From the NCBI RefSeq assembly GCF_021353235.1, contig NZ_JAJTWT010000003.1, positions 434,001 to 498,000 of the forward strand: a DNA stretch of 64,000 nucleotides, written 5' to 3'. Position 1 is the first letter of the stretch. Each line of letters begins with the position of its first letter. Of this stretch, positions 1 through 8,267 are shown one piece after another. Under the pieces are notes generated by a model, which searched no databases, was not told where the DNA came from, and was given only the letters and a program-made list of their open reading frames with translations. The DNA comes from Pelomonas caseinilytica (GTDB lineage: Bacteria; Pseudomonadota; Gammaproteobacteria; Burkholderiales; Burkholderiaceae_C). A program made the translations under genes and the position numbers.

Positions 1-52
1 CCTTGAACGTTGGACTTGAAGCGGCCGCAGGCGATGGCTGCGGCACACCGAC

Positions 53-78
53 AAAAACGGGGCCGGAGAAGCCGGCCC
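53..78 (-). terminator. Terminator-like hairpin in leader downstream of CIRCE promoter
   Basis: Read on the minus strand, a 7-bp perfect GGGCCGG/CCGGCCC stem with a CTTCT loop is followed after two bases by five Ts. It lies about 8 bp downstream of the CIRCE element, inside what should be the leader of the gene off the left edge. It could be an attenuator, or the bidirectional end of an upstream plus-strand gene outside the window. A second hairpin (GCCGCAG/CTGCGGC, 24-44) follows it. Confidence 0.5.
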
Positions 79-85
79 GATTTCG

Positions 86-112
86 TTAGCACTCGGGTGT
101 GTCGAGTGCTAG
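86..112. promoter_or_regulatory. CIRCE element (HrcA operator)
   Basis: TTAGCACTC, nine bases, then GAGTGCTAG. This matches the CIRCE consensus inverted repeat at 17 of 18 arm positions. CIRCE binds the heat-shock repressor HrcA and typically controls groESL or hrcA-dnaK operons. It sits just downstream of a minus-strand promoter, so the controlled gene lies left of the window, most likely groES (inference). Confidence 0.9.
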
Positions 113-121
113 CAGTCCGGC

Positions 122-149
122 ATTATAGGGACGGACCGTGTCGATTCAA
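122..149 (-). promoter_or_regulatory. Sigma70-type promoter reading left, CIRCE-controlled
   Basis: On the minus strand a -35 TTGAAT (144-149) is separated by 16 bp from a perfect -10 TATAAT (122-127). The CIRCE operator begins about 9 bp after the -10, so it covers the expected start site. This is the usual layout of an HrcA-repressed housekeeping promoter. Confidence 0.85.
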
Positions 150-182
150 GCGCTCCAGCCAGGAGGAGGGCGGTGGCGCGCC

Positions 183-211
183 AAAAAAAACGACCGCCGG
201 GGCGGTCGTTC
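183..211 (-). terminator. Rho-independent terminator after the PEP-CTERM gene
   Basis: On the minus strand, ACGACCGCC and GGCGGTCGT form a 9-bp stem over a four-base loop and run into eight Ts. It lies about 20 bp after the stop codon at 233 and ends that monocistronic transcript. Confidence 0.9.
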
Positions 212-232
212 GGGAGAGGTGGCGGGGCCGGC

Positions 233-910
233 TCAGCGCGCGGCGCGGCGGCGCACCCAGCCCAGGGCGCCGAGGGCGCCGACGGCCAGGGCGATGCTGC
301 CCGGCTCGGGCAGATTGCCCGGAGCGGAGGCGGCCTGGACGAGGCGGATGTCGTCCAGCATCAGGGTCTCGTCATTGCCGGTCACGACCATGGAGCGGGC
401 GATGCCACCGAAGTCGAAGTTCAGCTGGTTCCAGACGCAGAAGCGCGCGCCGGGGATGGTGCAGTCCGCCGTCGGGAGGCCGCCGAGCGGAATGGAGCGG
501 CCCTTGCCGTCGACCTCGTCGTAGAGGGTGATGGAGACGTTGGAGCCCCCGAGCGCCGAGAAGAAGAAGGACGAGCCGGCGACGAAGCCGCTGGCGAAAT
601 TGAGGGTGAACGTCTTGCCTGCCTCGACGGTGTTGTCGCGCGGATCGCCGGCCAGCTGCAGGGCGGCGCAGCCATTGTCGTGGGGCACGAACCCCGACAG
701 GCCGTCGCAGCGCAGGGAGGTCACGCCCCAGGCGTCGCCCAGGAATTGCACGCCCAGGCCCTGGTAGCGGTCAAGCAGCTGCACCATGCCCGTGCCGTCG
801 GGGCTGACGTTGGCGTTGATGTCTTCGAAGTTCAGGGAGACCACGCCGGCCAGCGCCGGTTGCAGGGCCGCCGTCAAGGCAAGGGCCAGAAGTTTGCTCT
901 TCGCGCGCAT
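233..910 (-). CDS. PEP-CTERM sorting-domain exported protein
   Basis: The 225-residue protein has an N-terminal Sec signal peptide (basic MRAKSK, then an Ala/Leu-rich stretch ending near ALAG). Its C-terminus carries the tripartite PEP-CTERM signal: a PEP motif, a hydrophobic helix of about 16 residues, and WVRRRAAR. Such proteins are exported, and exosortase removes the tail; they are linked to exopolysaccharide and biofilm matrix. The body has no family I recognise, but is beta-rich with a concanavalin-like feel. No exosortase gene is in this window. It is transcribed alone, with its own terminator and an AGGACGGAG ribosome site before ATG. Confidence 0.85.
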   Translation of the reverse strand: MRAKSKLLALALTAALQPALAGVVSLNFEDINANVSPDGTGMVQLLDRYQGLGVQFLGDAWGVTSLRCDGLSGFVPHDNGCAALQLAGDPRDNTVEAGKTFTLNFASGFVAGSSFFFSALGGSNVSITLYDEVDGKGRSIPLGGLPTADCTIPGARFCVWNQLNFDFGGIARSMVVTGNDETLMLDDIRLVQAASAPGNLPEPGSIALAVGALGALGWVRRRAAR

Positions 911-1068
911 GGCGTTCTCCGTCCTGTGTGTTCGAGTTGGGGGTGCGCTTGGACTGTAAACAAGGCCCCTCGTTCTGGGCGGGCGAGCAGCCCCTTCAGT
1001 TGAGGGGGCCGGGCCGACGGCATGCCGCGCTTGAGGGGTGGGGCGGGCGCTTGGCTACACTGCCTTGG

Positions 1069-1986
1069 GTGGAAACCAAATGGCTTGAAGACTTCGTCAG
1101 CCTGGCCGAGACGCGCAGCTTCTCCCGCTCGGCCCAGCTCCGCCACGTGACCCAGCCGGCCTTCTCGCGCCGCATCCAGGCGCTGGAGGCCTGGGCCGGC
1201 GTCGACCTCGTGGACCGCTCGTCCTACCCGACCCGGCTGACCGCCGCCGGGGCGACGCTGCTGGCCCAGGCGGTGGAGTTGCTCGGCAACCTCCAAGCCA
1301 CGCGCAACATGCTGCGCAGCCACCAGGCGGCCGACCAGGACATGATCGAGTTCGCCGTCCCGCACTCGCTCGCCTTCTCCTTCTTCCCGCACTGGCTGAT
1401 GGGCCTGCGGCGCGGCTTCGGGGCCATCAAGTGCCGGCTCAATGCCGCCAACGTGCACGACGCCATGCTGCAGCTCAGCGAAGGCAATTGCGACCTGCTG
1501 CTGGTCTACCACCACGCCAGCCAGCCGCTGCAGCTCGACCCCGAGCGCTATCAGATGGTGTCGCTCGGCCATGAGACCCTCTCGCCCTACGCCAAGGCCG
1601 ATGCCCAGGGCGAGCCGCTGTTCCGGCTGCCCGGCCGACCGGGCCAGAAGATTCCCTTTCTCAGCTACGCCGCCGGCGCCTATCTCGGCCGGCTCGTCGA
1701 GCTGATCGTCAAGGAGGCCGACTGCGCCCTCAACCTCGACGCCATCTACGAGACCGACATGGCCGAGGGCCTGAAGGCGATGGCGCTGGAGGGCCATGGC
1801 CTGGCCTTCCTGCCCGCCAGCTCGGTGCAGAAGGAACTGGCCGGCGGCCGTCTCGTGCCGGCCGCCGCGCCCGGCACCTTCAGCCTCAGCATGGAGCTGC
1901 GCATCTATCGCGAGCGTCCCGAGATCGCCCGCCGCCAGAAGCCCGCGGCCCTGGCGCTGTGGGACTATCTTGCGTCGGCGGCATGA
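1069..1986 (+). CDS. LysR-family regulator, HypT-like, upstream of gltI
   Basis: A 305-residue LysR-type regulator starting at GTG. The N-terminal winged helix-turn-helix (residues 1-60, with RHVTQPAFSRRIQALE) is followed by a substrate-binding-like effector domain. The ETKWLEDF start and YPTRLT segment resemble the HypT/YjiE branch (hypochlorite-responsive in E. coli). This GTG gives the family-typical length; upstream in-frame starts would add about 47 residues. A TACACT -10-like hexamer (1056-1061) lies only about 7 bp before GTG, so the mRNA may be leaderless. Its position 110 bp before gltI in the same direction suggests it regulates the transporter (inference). Confidence 0.85.
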   Translation: METKWLEDFVSLAETRSFSRSAQLRHVTQPAFSRRIQALEAWAGVDLVDRSSYPTRLTAAGATLLAQAVELLGNLQATRNMLRSHQAADQDMIEFAVPHSLAFSFFPHWLMGLRRGFGAIKCRLNAANVHDAMLQLSEGNCDLLLVYHHASQPLQLDPERYQMVSLGHETLSPYAKADAQGEPLFRLPGRPGQKIPFLSYAAGAYLGRLVELIVKEADCALNLDAIYETDMAEGLKAMALEGHGLAFLPASSVQKELAGGRLVPAAAPGTFSLSMELRIYRERPEIARRQKPAALALWDYLASAA

Positions 1987-2095
1987 AGTCATCGCGCTTG
2001 CGCATGCCGCGTATAAACCCGTATTCGACCTGAAGGCGCGGCGTGGTCTGCTCACGCCTGTTATCGATACCTACTTCCCTGTTGCTGGAGTCTCC

Positions 2096-2983
2096 ATGAA
2101 GAAAATTCTGCTCGCCGTGGCCCTGGTGGCCGGCACGGCCGCCGTGCACGCCGAAGACACGCTGAAGAAGATCAAGGACAGCGGCGTCATCACCATGGGC
2201 GTGCGCGAGTCTTCGGGCCTGTCCTACACCATCGGTGACGGCAAGTACGTCGGCTACCACATCGACGTCTGCCATCGCGTCATCTCCGACCTGGAGAAGG
2301 TGGTGGGCCGCAAGCTCGAAACCAAGTACCAGCCCGTCACCTCGGCCAACCGCATCCCGCTGACGGTCAACGGCACCGTGGACCTGGAGTGCGGCTCCAC
2401 CACCAACAACGTCGCCCGCCAGAAGGACGTCGCCTTCGCCGTGACCACCTACGTCGAGGAAGTGCGCATCGCCGTCAAGGCCAACTCCGGCATCACCTCC
2501 ATCAACCAGCTCAACGGCAAGACCATCGCGACGACCACCGGCACGACCTCGGTGCAGACGCTGCGCAAGCACGAGCGCGCCACCGGCATCGACTTCAAGG
2601 AAGTCTTCGGCAAGGACCACGCCGACAGCTTCCTGCTGCTCGACTCCGGCCGTGCCGACGCCTTCGTGATGGACGGCTCCATCCTGGCCAAGAACATCGC
2701 CACCTCCAAGAACCCGGCCGACTTCAAGATCGTCGGCGAGGTGCTGAGCGTCGAGCCCATCGCCATCATGATGCGCAAGGACGACCCCGCCTTCAAGAAG
2801 GCCGTGGACGACAGCATCAAGGGCATGATGAAGTCGGGCGAACTGGCCAAGATCTACGACAAGTGGTTCCTGCAGCCCATCCCGCCGACCAACACCAAGA
2901 TCGGCCTGCCGCTGTCCGCCGCGACGAAGGACGCCTGGGCCAACCCCAACGACAAGCCGATGGAAGACTACGCGAAGAAGTGA
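2096..2983 (+). CDS. gltI: Glutamate/aspartate-binding periplasmic protein
   Basis: A 295-residue family 3 solute-binding protein, receptor of an acidic amino acid ABC importer. A Sec signal peptide ends at VHA after residue 19. The mature domain begins DTLKKIKDSGVITMGVRESS, the usual opening of GltI/AatJ proteins, and has two Cys (DVCHR and LECGS) that can form the conserved disulfide. It is first in gltIJKL and followed by a hairpin likely to reduce read-through, giving the usual excess of binding protein. A GGAG ribosome site precedes ATG. Confidence 0.93.
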   Translation: MKKILLAVALVAGTAAVHAEDTLKKIKDSGVITMGVRESSGLSYTIGDGKYVGYHIDVCHRVISDLEKVVGRKLETKYQPVTSANRIPLTVNGTVDLECGSTTNNVARQKDVAFAVTTYVEEVRIAVKANSGITSINQLNGKTIATTTGTTSVQTLRKHERATGIDFKEVFGKDHADSFLLLDSGRADAFVMDGSILAKNIATSKNPADFKIVGEVLSVEPIAIMMRKDDPAFKKAVDDSIKGMMKSGELAKIYDKWFLQPIPPTNTKIGLPLSAATKDAWANPNDKPMEDYAKK

Positions 2984-3008
2984 TTCGCGCGTCCATCTGA
3001 ACGACCGC

Positions 3009-3036
3009 AAAGCGGGTGCCTGGCACCCGCTTTGTT
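3009..3036 (+). terminator. Attenuating hairpin between gltI and gltJ
   Basis: AAAGCGGGTG and CACCCGCTTT form a perfect 10-bp stem around a five-base loop, followed by a short GTTCT tract. Its position between the binding-protein gene and the permease genes fits a partial terminator or mRNA stabiliser that sets the receptor-to-permease ratio. Confidence 0.75.
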
Positions 3037-3070
3037 CTAAGAGGCTCCCGCAAGGGCTCGAGGAGGAACG

Positions 3071-3814
3071 ATGAGTTGGGACTGGCAGTTCTACTGCAAT
3101 GACACCGCCACCGGGGAGGCCGTCGCCGGCTGCTTCGGTCCGGGCGGCAAGGAGCAGACCTATCTGCAATGGATGCTCAACGCCTGGGGCTGGACGCTGA
3201 GCGTCTCGCTGCTGGCCCTGGTGCTCGCCCTGGTGGTGGGCTCGCTGATCGGCATCGCGCGCACGACGCCGAACAAATGGCTGGCCCGCTTCGGCGAGGC
3301 CTGGACGGAGTTGTTCCGCAACATCCCGCTGCTGGTCCAGGTCTTCCTCTGGTACCACGTGCTGCCTGCACTGTTCCCGACCCTGCGCGAGGCGCTGCCG
3401 CCGTCGGTGCTCATCGTCTTCGCCCTCGGCTTCTTCACCAGCGCCCGCATCGGCGAACAGGTCAAGGCCGGCATCCTGACGCTGCCGCGCGGCCAGCGCT
3501 ACGCCGGCCAGGCCCTGGGCATGACGCTGCCGCAGACCTATCGCTTCGTGCTGCTGCCCATGGCCTTTCGCATCGTCATCCCGCCGCTGACGAGCGAGAG
3601 CATGAACATCGTCAAGAACTCGGCGGTGGCCTTCGCGGTCAGCATCCCCGAGCTGGCGCAGTTCGCGCAGCAGGCCTCGGAGGAGACCTCGCACTTCGAG
3701 GAGATCTTCATCCCCGTCACGGCCCTCTATTTCATCTCGGCCTTCGTGATCAACCGGCTCGCCAAGTTCATCGAGGCGCGCGTGCGCATCCCCGGCACGG
3801 TGGGAGGCAAGTGA
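3071..3814 (+). CDS. gltJ: Glutamate/aspartate ABC transporter permease GltJ
   Basis: A 247-residue inner-membrane permease of the HisM/GltJ family. The extended N-terminus has a loop with two Cys, and about five membrane helices follow. The cytoplasmic EAA-type loop (GQALGMTLPQTYRFVLLP) that contacts the ATPase is intact, and the ELFRNIPLL segment is typical. It pairs with GltK to form the channel. GAGGAGGAACG is a strong ribosome site before ATG. Its stop overlaps the gltK start by one base. Confidence 0.92.
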   Translation: MSWDWQFYCNDTATGEAVAGCFGPGGKEQTYLQWMLNAWGWTLSVSLLALVLALVVGSLIGIARTTPNKWLARFGEAWTELFRNIPLLVQVFLWYHVLPALFPTLREALPPSVLIVFALGFFTSARIGEQVKAGILTLPRGQRYAGQALGMTLPQTYRFVLLPMAFRIVIPPLTSESMNIVKNSAVAFAVSIPELAQFAQQASEETSHFEEIFIPVTALYFISAFVINRLAKFIEARVRIPGTVGGK

Positions 3815-4479
3815 TGCTCAACCTCGACTACTCCTTCCTGAACTGGGCGGTCGTCCAGAGCTTCGTCGCCAAGGGCTTCTGGTTCTCGATCCAGCTGACC
3901 TTGGTGGCCATGATCGGCGGCATCATCCTCGGCACGCTGCTGGCAATGATGCGGCTGTCCAGCCACCGCTGGCTGTCGGCGCCGGCGGCCTTCTACGTCG
4001 ACACCCTGCGCTCCATCCCGCTGGTGATGGTGATCCTGTGGTTCTTCCTGCTCATTCCCAAGCTGCTCGGGCCGCTGGGCGGACAGATGTCGGCCTTCAT
4101 CACCTTCACGCTGTTCGAGGCCACCTATTACTCCGAGATCATGCGGGCGGGCATCCAGTCGGTGTCCAGGGGCCAGGTCAACGCGGGCTACGCCCTCGGC
4201 ATGAGCTACGGCCAGACCATGAAGCTCGTGGTGCTGCCCCAGGCCTTCCGCAACATGCTGCCGGTGCTGCTGACCCAGACCATCATCCTGTTCCAGGACA
4301 CCTCTCTGGTCTACGCGGTCGGCGAATATGACCTGCTCAAGGGTTTCGAGGTCGCCGGCAAGAACTTCAACCGCCCGGTCGAGACCTACCTGGTCGCCGC
4401 CGTCGTCTATTTCGTCATCTGCTTCACGCTGTCGCACCTCGTGCGCAACCTGCAGAAGAAGATCGCCATCATTCGCTGA
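3814..4479 (+). CDS. gltK: Glutamate/aspartate ABC transporter permease GltK
   Basis: A 221-residue HisM-type permease, partner of GltJ. It has the TLRSIPLVMVILWFF signature and the EAA loop (GYALGMSYGQTMKLVVLPQA), with about five membrane helices. ATG at 3814 lies inside the gltJ stop (TGATG), so translation is probably coupled. A GTG three bases upstream is an alternative start. Confidence 0.92.
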   Translation: MLNLDYSFLNWAVVQSFVAKGFWFSIQLTLVAMIGGIILGTLLAMMRLSSHRWLSAPAAFYVDTLRSIPLVMVILWFFLLIPKLLGPLGGQMSAFITFTLFEATYYSEIMRAGIQSVSRGQVNAGYALGMSYGQTMKLVVLPQAFRNMLPVLLTQTIILFQDTSLVYAVGEYDLLKGFEVAGKNFNRPVETYLVAAVVYFVICFTLSHLVRNLQKKIAIIR

Positions 4480-4488
4480 GGTCCCGCT

Positions 4489-5223
4489 GTGATCGACATC
4501 AAGAACGTTTCCAAGTGGTACGGCGCCTTCCAGGTGCTGACCGATTGCACAACGTCCATCAAGAAGGGCGAGGTCGTCGTCGTCTGCGGGCCCTCGGGCT
4601 CGGGCAAGTCCACGCTGATCAAGACCGTCAACGCGCTGGAGCCCTTCCAGAAGGGCGACATCGTCGTCGACGGCATCTCCATCGCCGATCCCAAGACCAA
4701 CCTGCCCAAGCTGCGCTCGCGCGTCGGCATGGTCTTCCAGCACTTCGAGCTCTTCCCTCACCTGTCGGTGACCGAGAACCTGACCATCGCCCAGGTCAAG
4801 GTGCTGGGCCGCTCGACGGACGATGCCAAGGCCCGCGGCCTGAAGATGCTGGACCGCGTCGGCCTCTCGGCCCACAAGGACAAGTTCCCCGGCCAGCTCT
4901 CCGGCGGCCAGCAGCAGCGCGTGGCCATCGCGCGGGCCCTGTCCATGGACCCCATCGTCATGCTCTTCGACGAGCCCACCTCGGCCCTGGACCCCGAGAT
5001 GGTCGGCGAGGTGCTCGACGTGATGGTGAAGCTCGCCCAGGAAGGCATGACCATGATGTGCGTGACGCACGAGATGGGCTTCGCCAAGCGCGTCAGCAAC
5101 CGTGTCATCTTCATGGACGCCGGCAAGATCATCGAGGACTGCTCCAGCACCGACTTCTTCGGCAAGCCCGAGGAGCGCTCGGCGCGCGCCAAGGACTTCC
5201 TCGCGAAGATCCTGCAGCACTGA
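4489..5223 (+). CDS. gltL: Glutamate/aspartate ABC transporter ATPase
   Basis: A 244-residue ATP-binding subunit with Walker [11 protein letters not shown]-loop in [11 protein letters not shown], signature LSGGQQQR, Walker [16 protein letters not shown] and the switch His in CVTHEMGFA. These are the polar amino acid importer (PAAT) features. It starts with GTG nine bases after the gltK stop. It is last in the operon and followed by a terminator. Confidence 0.94.
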   Translation: MIDIKNVSKWYGAFQVLTDCTTSIKKGEVVVVCGPSGSGKSTLIKTVNALEPFQKGDIVVDGISIADPKTNLPKLRSRVGMVFQHFELFPHLSVTENLTIAQVKVLGRSTDDAKARGLKMLDRVGLSAHKDKFPGQLSGGQQQRVAIARALSMDPIVMLFDEPTSALDPEMVGEVLDVMVKLAQEGMTMMCVTHEMGFAKRVSNRVIFMDAGKIIEDCSSTDFFGKPEERSARAKDFLAKILQH

Positions 5224-5246
5224 AGAAGCGCCCGGCGCTGCAACCT

Positions 5247-5273
5247 ACGGCGGCCCGCGAGGCCGCCGTTTTT
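5247..5273 (+). terminator. Rho-independent terminator of the glt operon
   Basis: ACGGCGGCC and GGCCGCCGT form a 9-bp stem with a five-base loop, followed by five Ts, 23 bp after the gltL stop. It also lies just beyond the stop of the convergent SDR gene. Confidence 0.9.
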
Positions 5274-5278
5274 CTTCG

Positions 5279-6037
5279 TCAGAGGAACATGCCGCCCGAC
5301 GCCTCGATGCGCTGACCGGTGATCCAGCCCGCGCCCGGCCGCATCAGCGCCGCCACGGCGCCGCCGATGTCCTCCGCCTGGCCCACCCGGCCCAGCGCCG
5401 TGACCGAGGTGACGAAGCGGTTCAGCTCCGCGTTGTCGCGCACCGCCCCGCCGCCGAAATCGGTGGCGATGGCACCGGGCGCCAGCGTATTGACGCGGAT
5501 GCCGCGGTTGCTGAGCTCCTTGGCCTGGTAGCGGCTCAGCACCTCCACCGCGCCCTTCATCGCCGCGTAGGCGCCGTAGCCCGGCACCGTGAAGCGGGCC
5601 AGGCCGCTGGAGATGTTGAGGATGCGGGCCCCGTCGGCCAGCAAGGGCAGCAGGGCCTGCGTGAGGAAGAAGGGCCCCTTCAGGTGGACGGCCAGCATGG
5701 CGTCGAACTGCGCCGGCGTCGTCTCCTCGAAGCTGGCGTGGGCGCCGGCGCCGGCGTTGTTGACGAGGCCATCGAGCCGGCTCGCGCCCCAGGCGGCGAG
5801 GCCGGCACGCAGCCGCTCGACGAAGGTCGGGAAGCTCGAGGCGTCGGCGATGTCCAGCGGCAGGGCGAGCGCACGCCGGCCCAGGGCCTGGACCTGCGCG
5901 ACCACGGCTTGCGCCGCTGGCGCGGCCTCCCGGTAGGTCAGCACGATGTCGTGGCCGTCCCGGGCCAAGGCCAGAGCCATCGCGGCGCCCAAGCCGCGGC
6001 TGCCGCCGGTGATCAGGGTGATGGGAGTGGAAGTCAT
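5279..6037 (-). CDS. SDR-family NAD(P)-dependent oxidoreductase
   Basis: A 252-residue classical short-chain dehydrogenase. Cofactor motif TGGSRGLG is at residues 10-17, NNAG in the middle, the catalytic Ser in ISSGLA and Tyr/Lys in YAAMK. The substrate is not evident. The start is ATG at 6037 with CTGGAG upstream; the frame stays open upstream but is unrelated there. It is divergent from a LysR gene, the common regulator-target layout, so it is probably that regulator's target. Confidence 0.88.
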   Translation of the reverse strand: MTSTPITLITGGSRGLGAAMALALARDGHDIVLTYREAAPAAQAVVAQVQALGRRALALPLDIADASSFPTFVERLRAGLAAWGASRLDGLVNNAGAGAHASFEETTPAQFDAMLAVHLKGPFFLTQALLPLLADGARILNISSGLARFTVPGYGAYAAMKGAVEVLSRYQAKELSNRGIRVNTLAPGAIATDFGGGAVRDNAELNRFVTSVTALGRVGQAEDIGGAVAALMRPGAGWITGQRIEASGGMFL

Positions 6038-6130
6038 TGCAGCTCCAGAGCGAAGTGAATCGATGGAAAGGAATTTATTGTTCGCCTTGCCGCGGATAAA
6101 GTCGTTCGCACTGAAATGACTGTGCTTGCA

Positions 6131-7051
6131 ATGTCGACCAATCTCGACCTGAGCGCCTTGCGTGTCTTCCTCCAGGTGGCGGAGCTGGCCCATTTCAGCC
6201 GCGCGGCCGACGAGCTCGGCCTGCCCAAGGGGCGTGTCAGCCAGGTGGTGCGCGAGCTGGAGGCCCGGCTGGGCACACGCCTGTTTCAGCGCACGACCCG
6301 GCGCGTCAGCCTCACGCCCGACGGCGAGCTGCTGGCCGAGCGCGCCCGCGGCCTGTTGGCCGATGCCGGCGAGATCGAAGCCTTGTTCCAGCAGGATCGC
6401 CAGCTCTCGGGCCGCCTGCGCGCCGACCTGCCGGTGCGCCTGGCCTTGGACGTGGTGCTGCCGGCTCTCCCTGGCTTTCTCGACGCCCATCCCGGCCTGC
6501 AGGTCGAGATCAGTTGCACGGACCGGCGTGTCGACCTCGTCGAGGAGGGCTTCGACTGCGTGCTGCGCGTCGGCGCCGTGCACGATGCCATGCTGGTCGC
6601 CCGGCCGCTGGGACAGCTGCGCATGATGAACGTCGCCAGCCCGGCCTACCTCGCGCACCACGGCACGCCGGCCACGCCCGCCGATCTGCTGGCCCAGGGC
6701 CACGAACTGGTGCACTACAGCCAGACCTGGGCCGACCGCCGTCCGCGCTTCGACTGGGTCGACGGCGATGGCCGGCCGCACAGCCTGCACCTGCCGGCCC
6801 GGGTGAGCGTCAACCACACCGATGCCTACGAGGTCGCCGCCCTGGGCGGCATGGGCATCGTGCAGGCGCCGTGCGTGGGCCTGCGGGCCGCGGTGGCGGA
6901 CGGGCGGCTCGTGCGCATCCTGCCCGGCTACGAGCCCGCGCCGCTGCCCGTCAACCTTGTCATGAGTCAGCGCCGCCACACCCCGCGGCGGGCCCGCGTC
7001 TTCATGGACTGGCTGGCAGCGCTGCTGGCCGGGCATCTGGACGACGCCTAA
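6131..7051 (+). CDS. LysR-family transcriptional regulator
   Basis: A 306-residue LysR regulator. The N-terminal HTH (LSALRVFLQVAELAHFSRAADEL) and following wing are intact, as is the effector domain. An in-frame ATG at 6116 would add five residues; 6131 gives the usual spacing before the DLSALRVF segment. The intergenic stretch 6038-6130 is AT-richer than its surroundings and should hold both divergent promoters and the operator. The CrgA-like branch of LysR proteins often controls a divergent dehydrogenase, which fits the neighbour. Confidence 0.87.
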   Translation: MSTNLDLSALRVFLQVAELAHFSRAADELGLPKGRVSQVVRELEARLGTRLFQRTTRRVSLTPDGELLAERARGLLADAGEIEALFQQDRQLSGRLRADLPVRLALDVVLPALPGFLDAHPGLQVEISCTDRRVDLVEEGFDCVLRVGAVHDAMLVARPLGQLRMMNVASPAYLAHHGTPATPADLLAQGHELVHYSQTWADRRPRFDWVDGDGRPHSLHLPARVSVNHTDAYEVAALGGMGIVQAPCVGLRAAVADGRLVRILPGYEPAPLPVNLVMSQRRHTPRRARVFMDWLAALLAGHLDDA

Positions 7052-7070
7052 GGCCGAGCGTCCTGCCGGG

Positions 7071-8267
7071 CTAGAGCTTCACCGGCCCGTCGATGCTCGT
7101 CGCCACCGCCGCCTTGGCCTGCTGCTGGCGCACCCGGTCGAGATAGCCCTCGGAGCGCTGCAACTGCTCCTGGATGAGCTTGTTGTTGGTGCCCATGGTC
7201 TCGATGGCCTTGCTGCGGAAGCTGTCCATCGCGTCCATGGCCTGGAAGGTCTGGTCGAACATGGACTGGATCTGCTGGATGCCCAGCATGGGGTTGGATG
7301 AGAACTCGGCCGTCGCGTCCACATGCTGGTTCAGGGCCGTGCCGGTCTGGTTGATGAGGTCGCCGATGGTCTTGTTGACGCCCTGCAGCATCTGCATGAC
7401 CTCGATCTGGTTGCCGGTGGCGCGGGCCACGGTCTGGGCCACGGCCAGGGCGCTCATGCCGGTGGTGGCGACGCGGTCGCAGCCGATCATCATTTCTCGG
7501 CCGGTCTTCTTCAGCACATCCAGCGCCAGATAGCCGTTCACGCAGACGGCCTGCTGGGTCTGGATGTCGGCCAGGTTCTGGCGGGCGTAGAACAGCACCT
7601 CCTGCTCCAGCGCCTTGGCCTTCATCGGGTCGGTGGCCTGCAGCTGCTGCACACGGCCGGCCAGGCGCTCGTCCAGCACGCGGGCGAAGCGCGCGGCGGC
7701 GGCGAGCTTCTGCATCGCGTCCCAGAGCTTGGCGCGCGTGGCCTCGATGTCGACGACGTCGCGCTGGATGTCGTCCTTGGCCGCATAGAGCTGGGTCATG
7801 GCCGTCTGCAGCTGCGAGCTGGCGGACTGGAAGCGGCGGAAGTAGGCCTCCAGCTTGTTGCCGAAGGGGATCAGCCCCAACAGCTTGCGCGGCTGCAGCA
7901 GGTCGCCGTCCTTTCCGGGGTTGAGTTCGTCGAGCTGGCCGCGAATGGCGGCGATGGCCTTGTAGGCCGGCGTGTCCGTGGCGCCGACGAAGTTGCGCTG
8001 CATCAGGCTGCCCTGCATCAGGCCGGCGGCCACGCCGATCTCCTGGCGGCCGAGCTGGAAGGCGCTGTCGAGCTTGGCCTTGAAGGGCTCGCTGTGCAGA
8101 TCCTCCTTCTCCAGCGCCTCGATGAAGCGTTGCACCTGCTCGTCCACCTTGTCGGCCACCTCCGCCTTGAGCGGCACCGCCTCGACGGCCTGGACCGGCT
8201 GCACCGGCGTGATGACCTCCGGCGGGGTCAGCGTGAACGTGGGGGCAGCGGTCGTCGTCGTGCTCAT
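7071..8267 (-). CDS. telA: TelA/KlaA-family toxic anion resistance protein
   Basis: A 398-residue TelA-family protein (tellurite/toxic anion resistance, Pfam TelA). After a Pro/Val-rich N-terminus it is almost wholly alpha-helical with long coiled segments, including FGNKLEAYFRRFQSASSQL and the conserved MIGCDRVATTGMSALAVAQTVA region. TelA proteins are cytosolic; their biochemical role is unknown, and they often accompany Ter or XpaC proteins. It is last in a four-gene operon and overlaps the preceding stop by four bases (ATGA). It converges on the LysR gene with no clear terminator between. Confidence 0.88.
   Translation of the reverse strand: MSTTTTAAPTFTLTPPEVITPVQPVQAVEAVPLKAEVADKVDEQVQRFIEALEKEDLHSEPFKAKLDSAFQLGRQEIGVAAGLMQGSLMQRNFVGATDTPAYKAIAAIRGQLDELNPGKDGDLLQPRKLLGLIPFGNKLEAYFRRFQSASSQLQTAMTQLYAAKDDIQRDVVDIEATRAKLWDAMQKLAAAARFARVLDERLAGRVQQLQATDPMKAKALEQEVLFYARQNLADIQTQQAVCVNGYLALDVLKKTGREMMIGCDRVATTGMSALAVAQTVARATGNQIEVMQMLQGVNKTIGDLINQTGTALNQHVDATAEFSSNPMLGIQQIQSMFDQTFQAMDAMDSFRSKAIETMGTNNKLIQEQLQRSEGYLDRVRQQQAKAAVATSIDGPVKL

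Noticed and set aside
10-531. Plus-strand open frames over the left-edge region
   Set aside because: They run through a terminator, a CIRCE element and the antisense of the PEP-CTERM gene. The composition is Arg/Ala-rich, as in chance frames, and no ribosome site is present.
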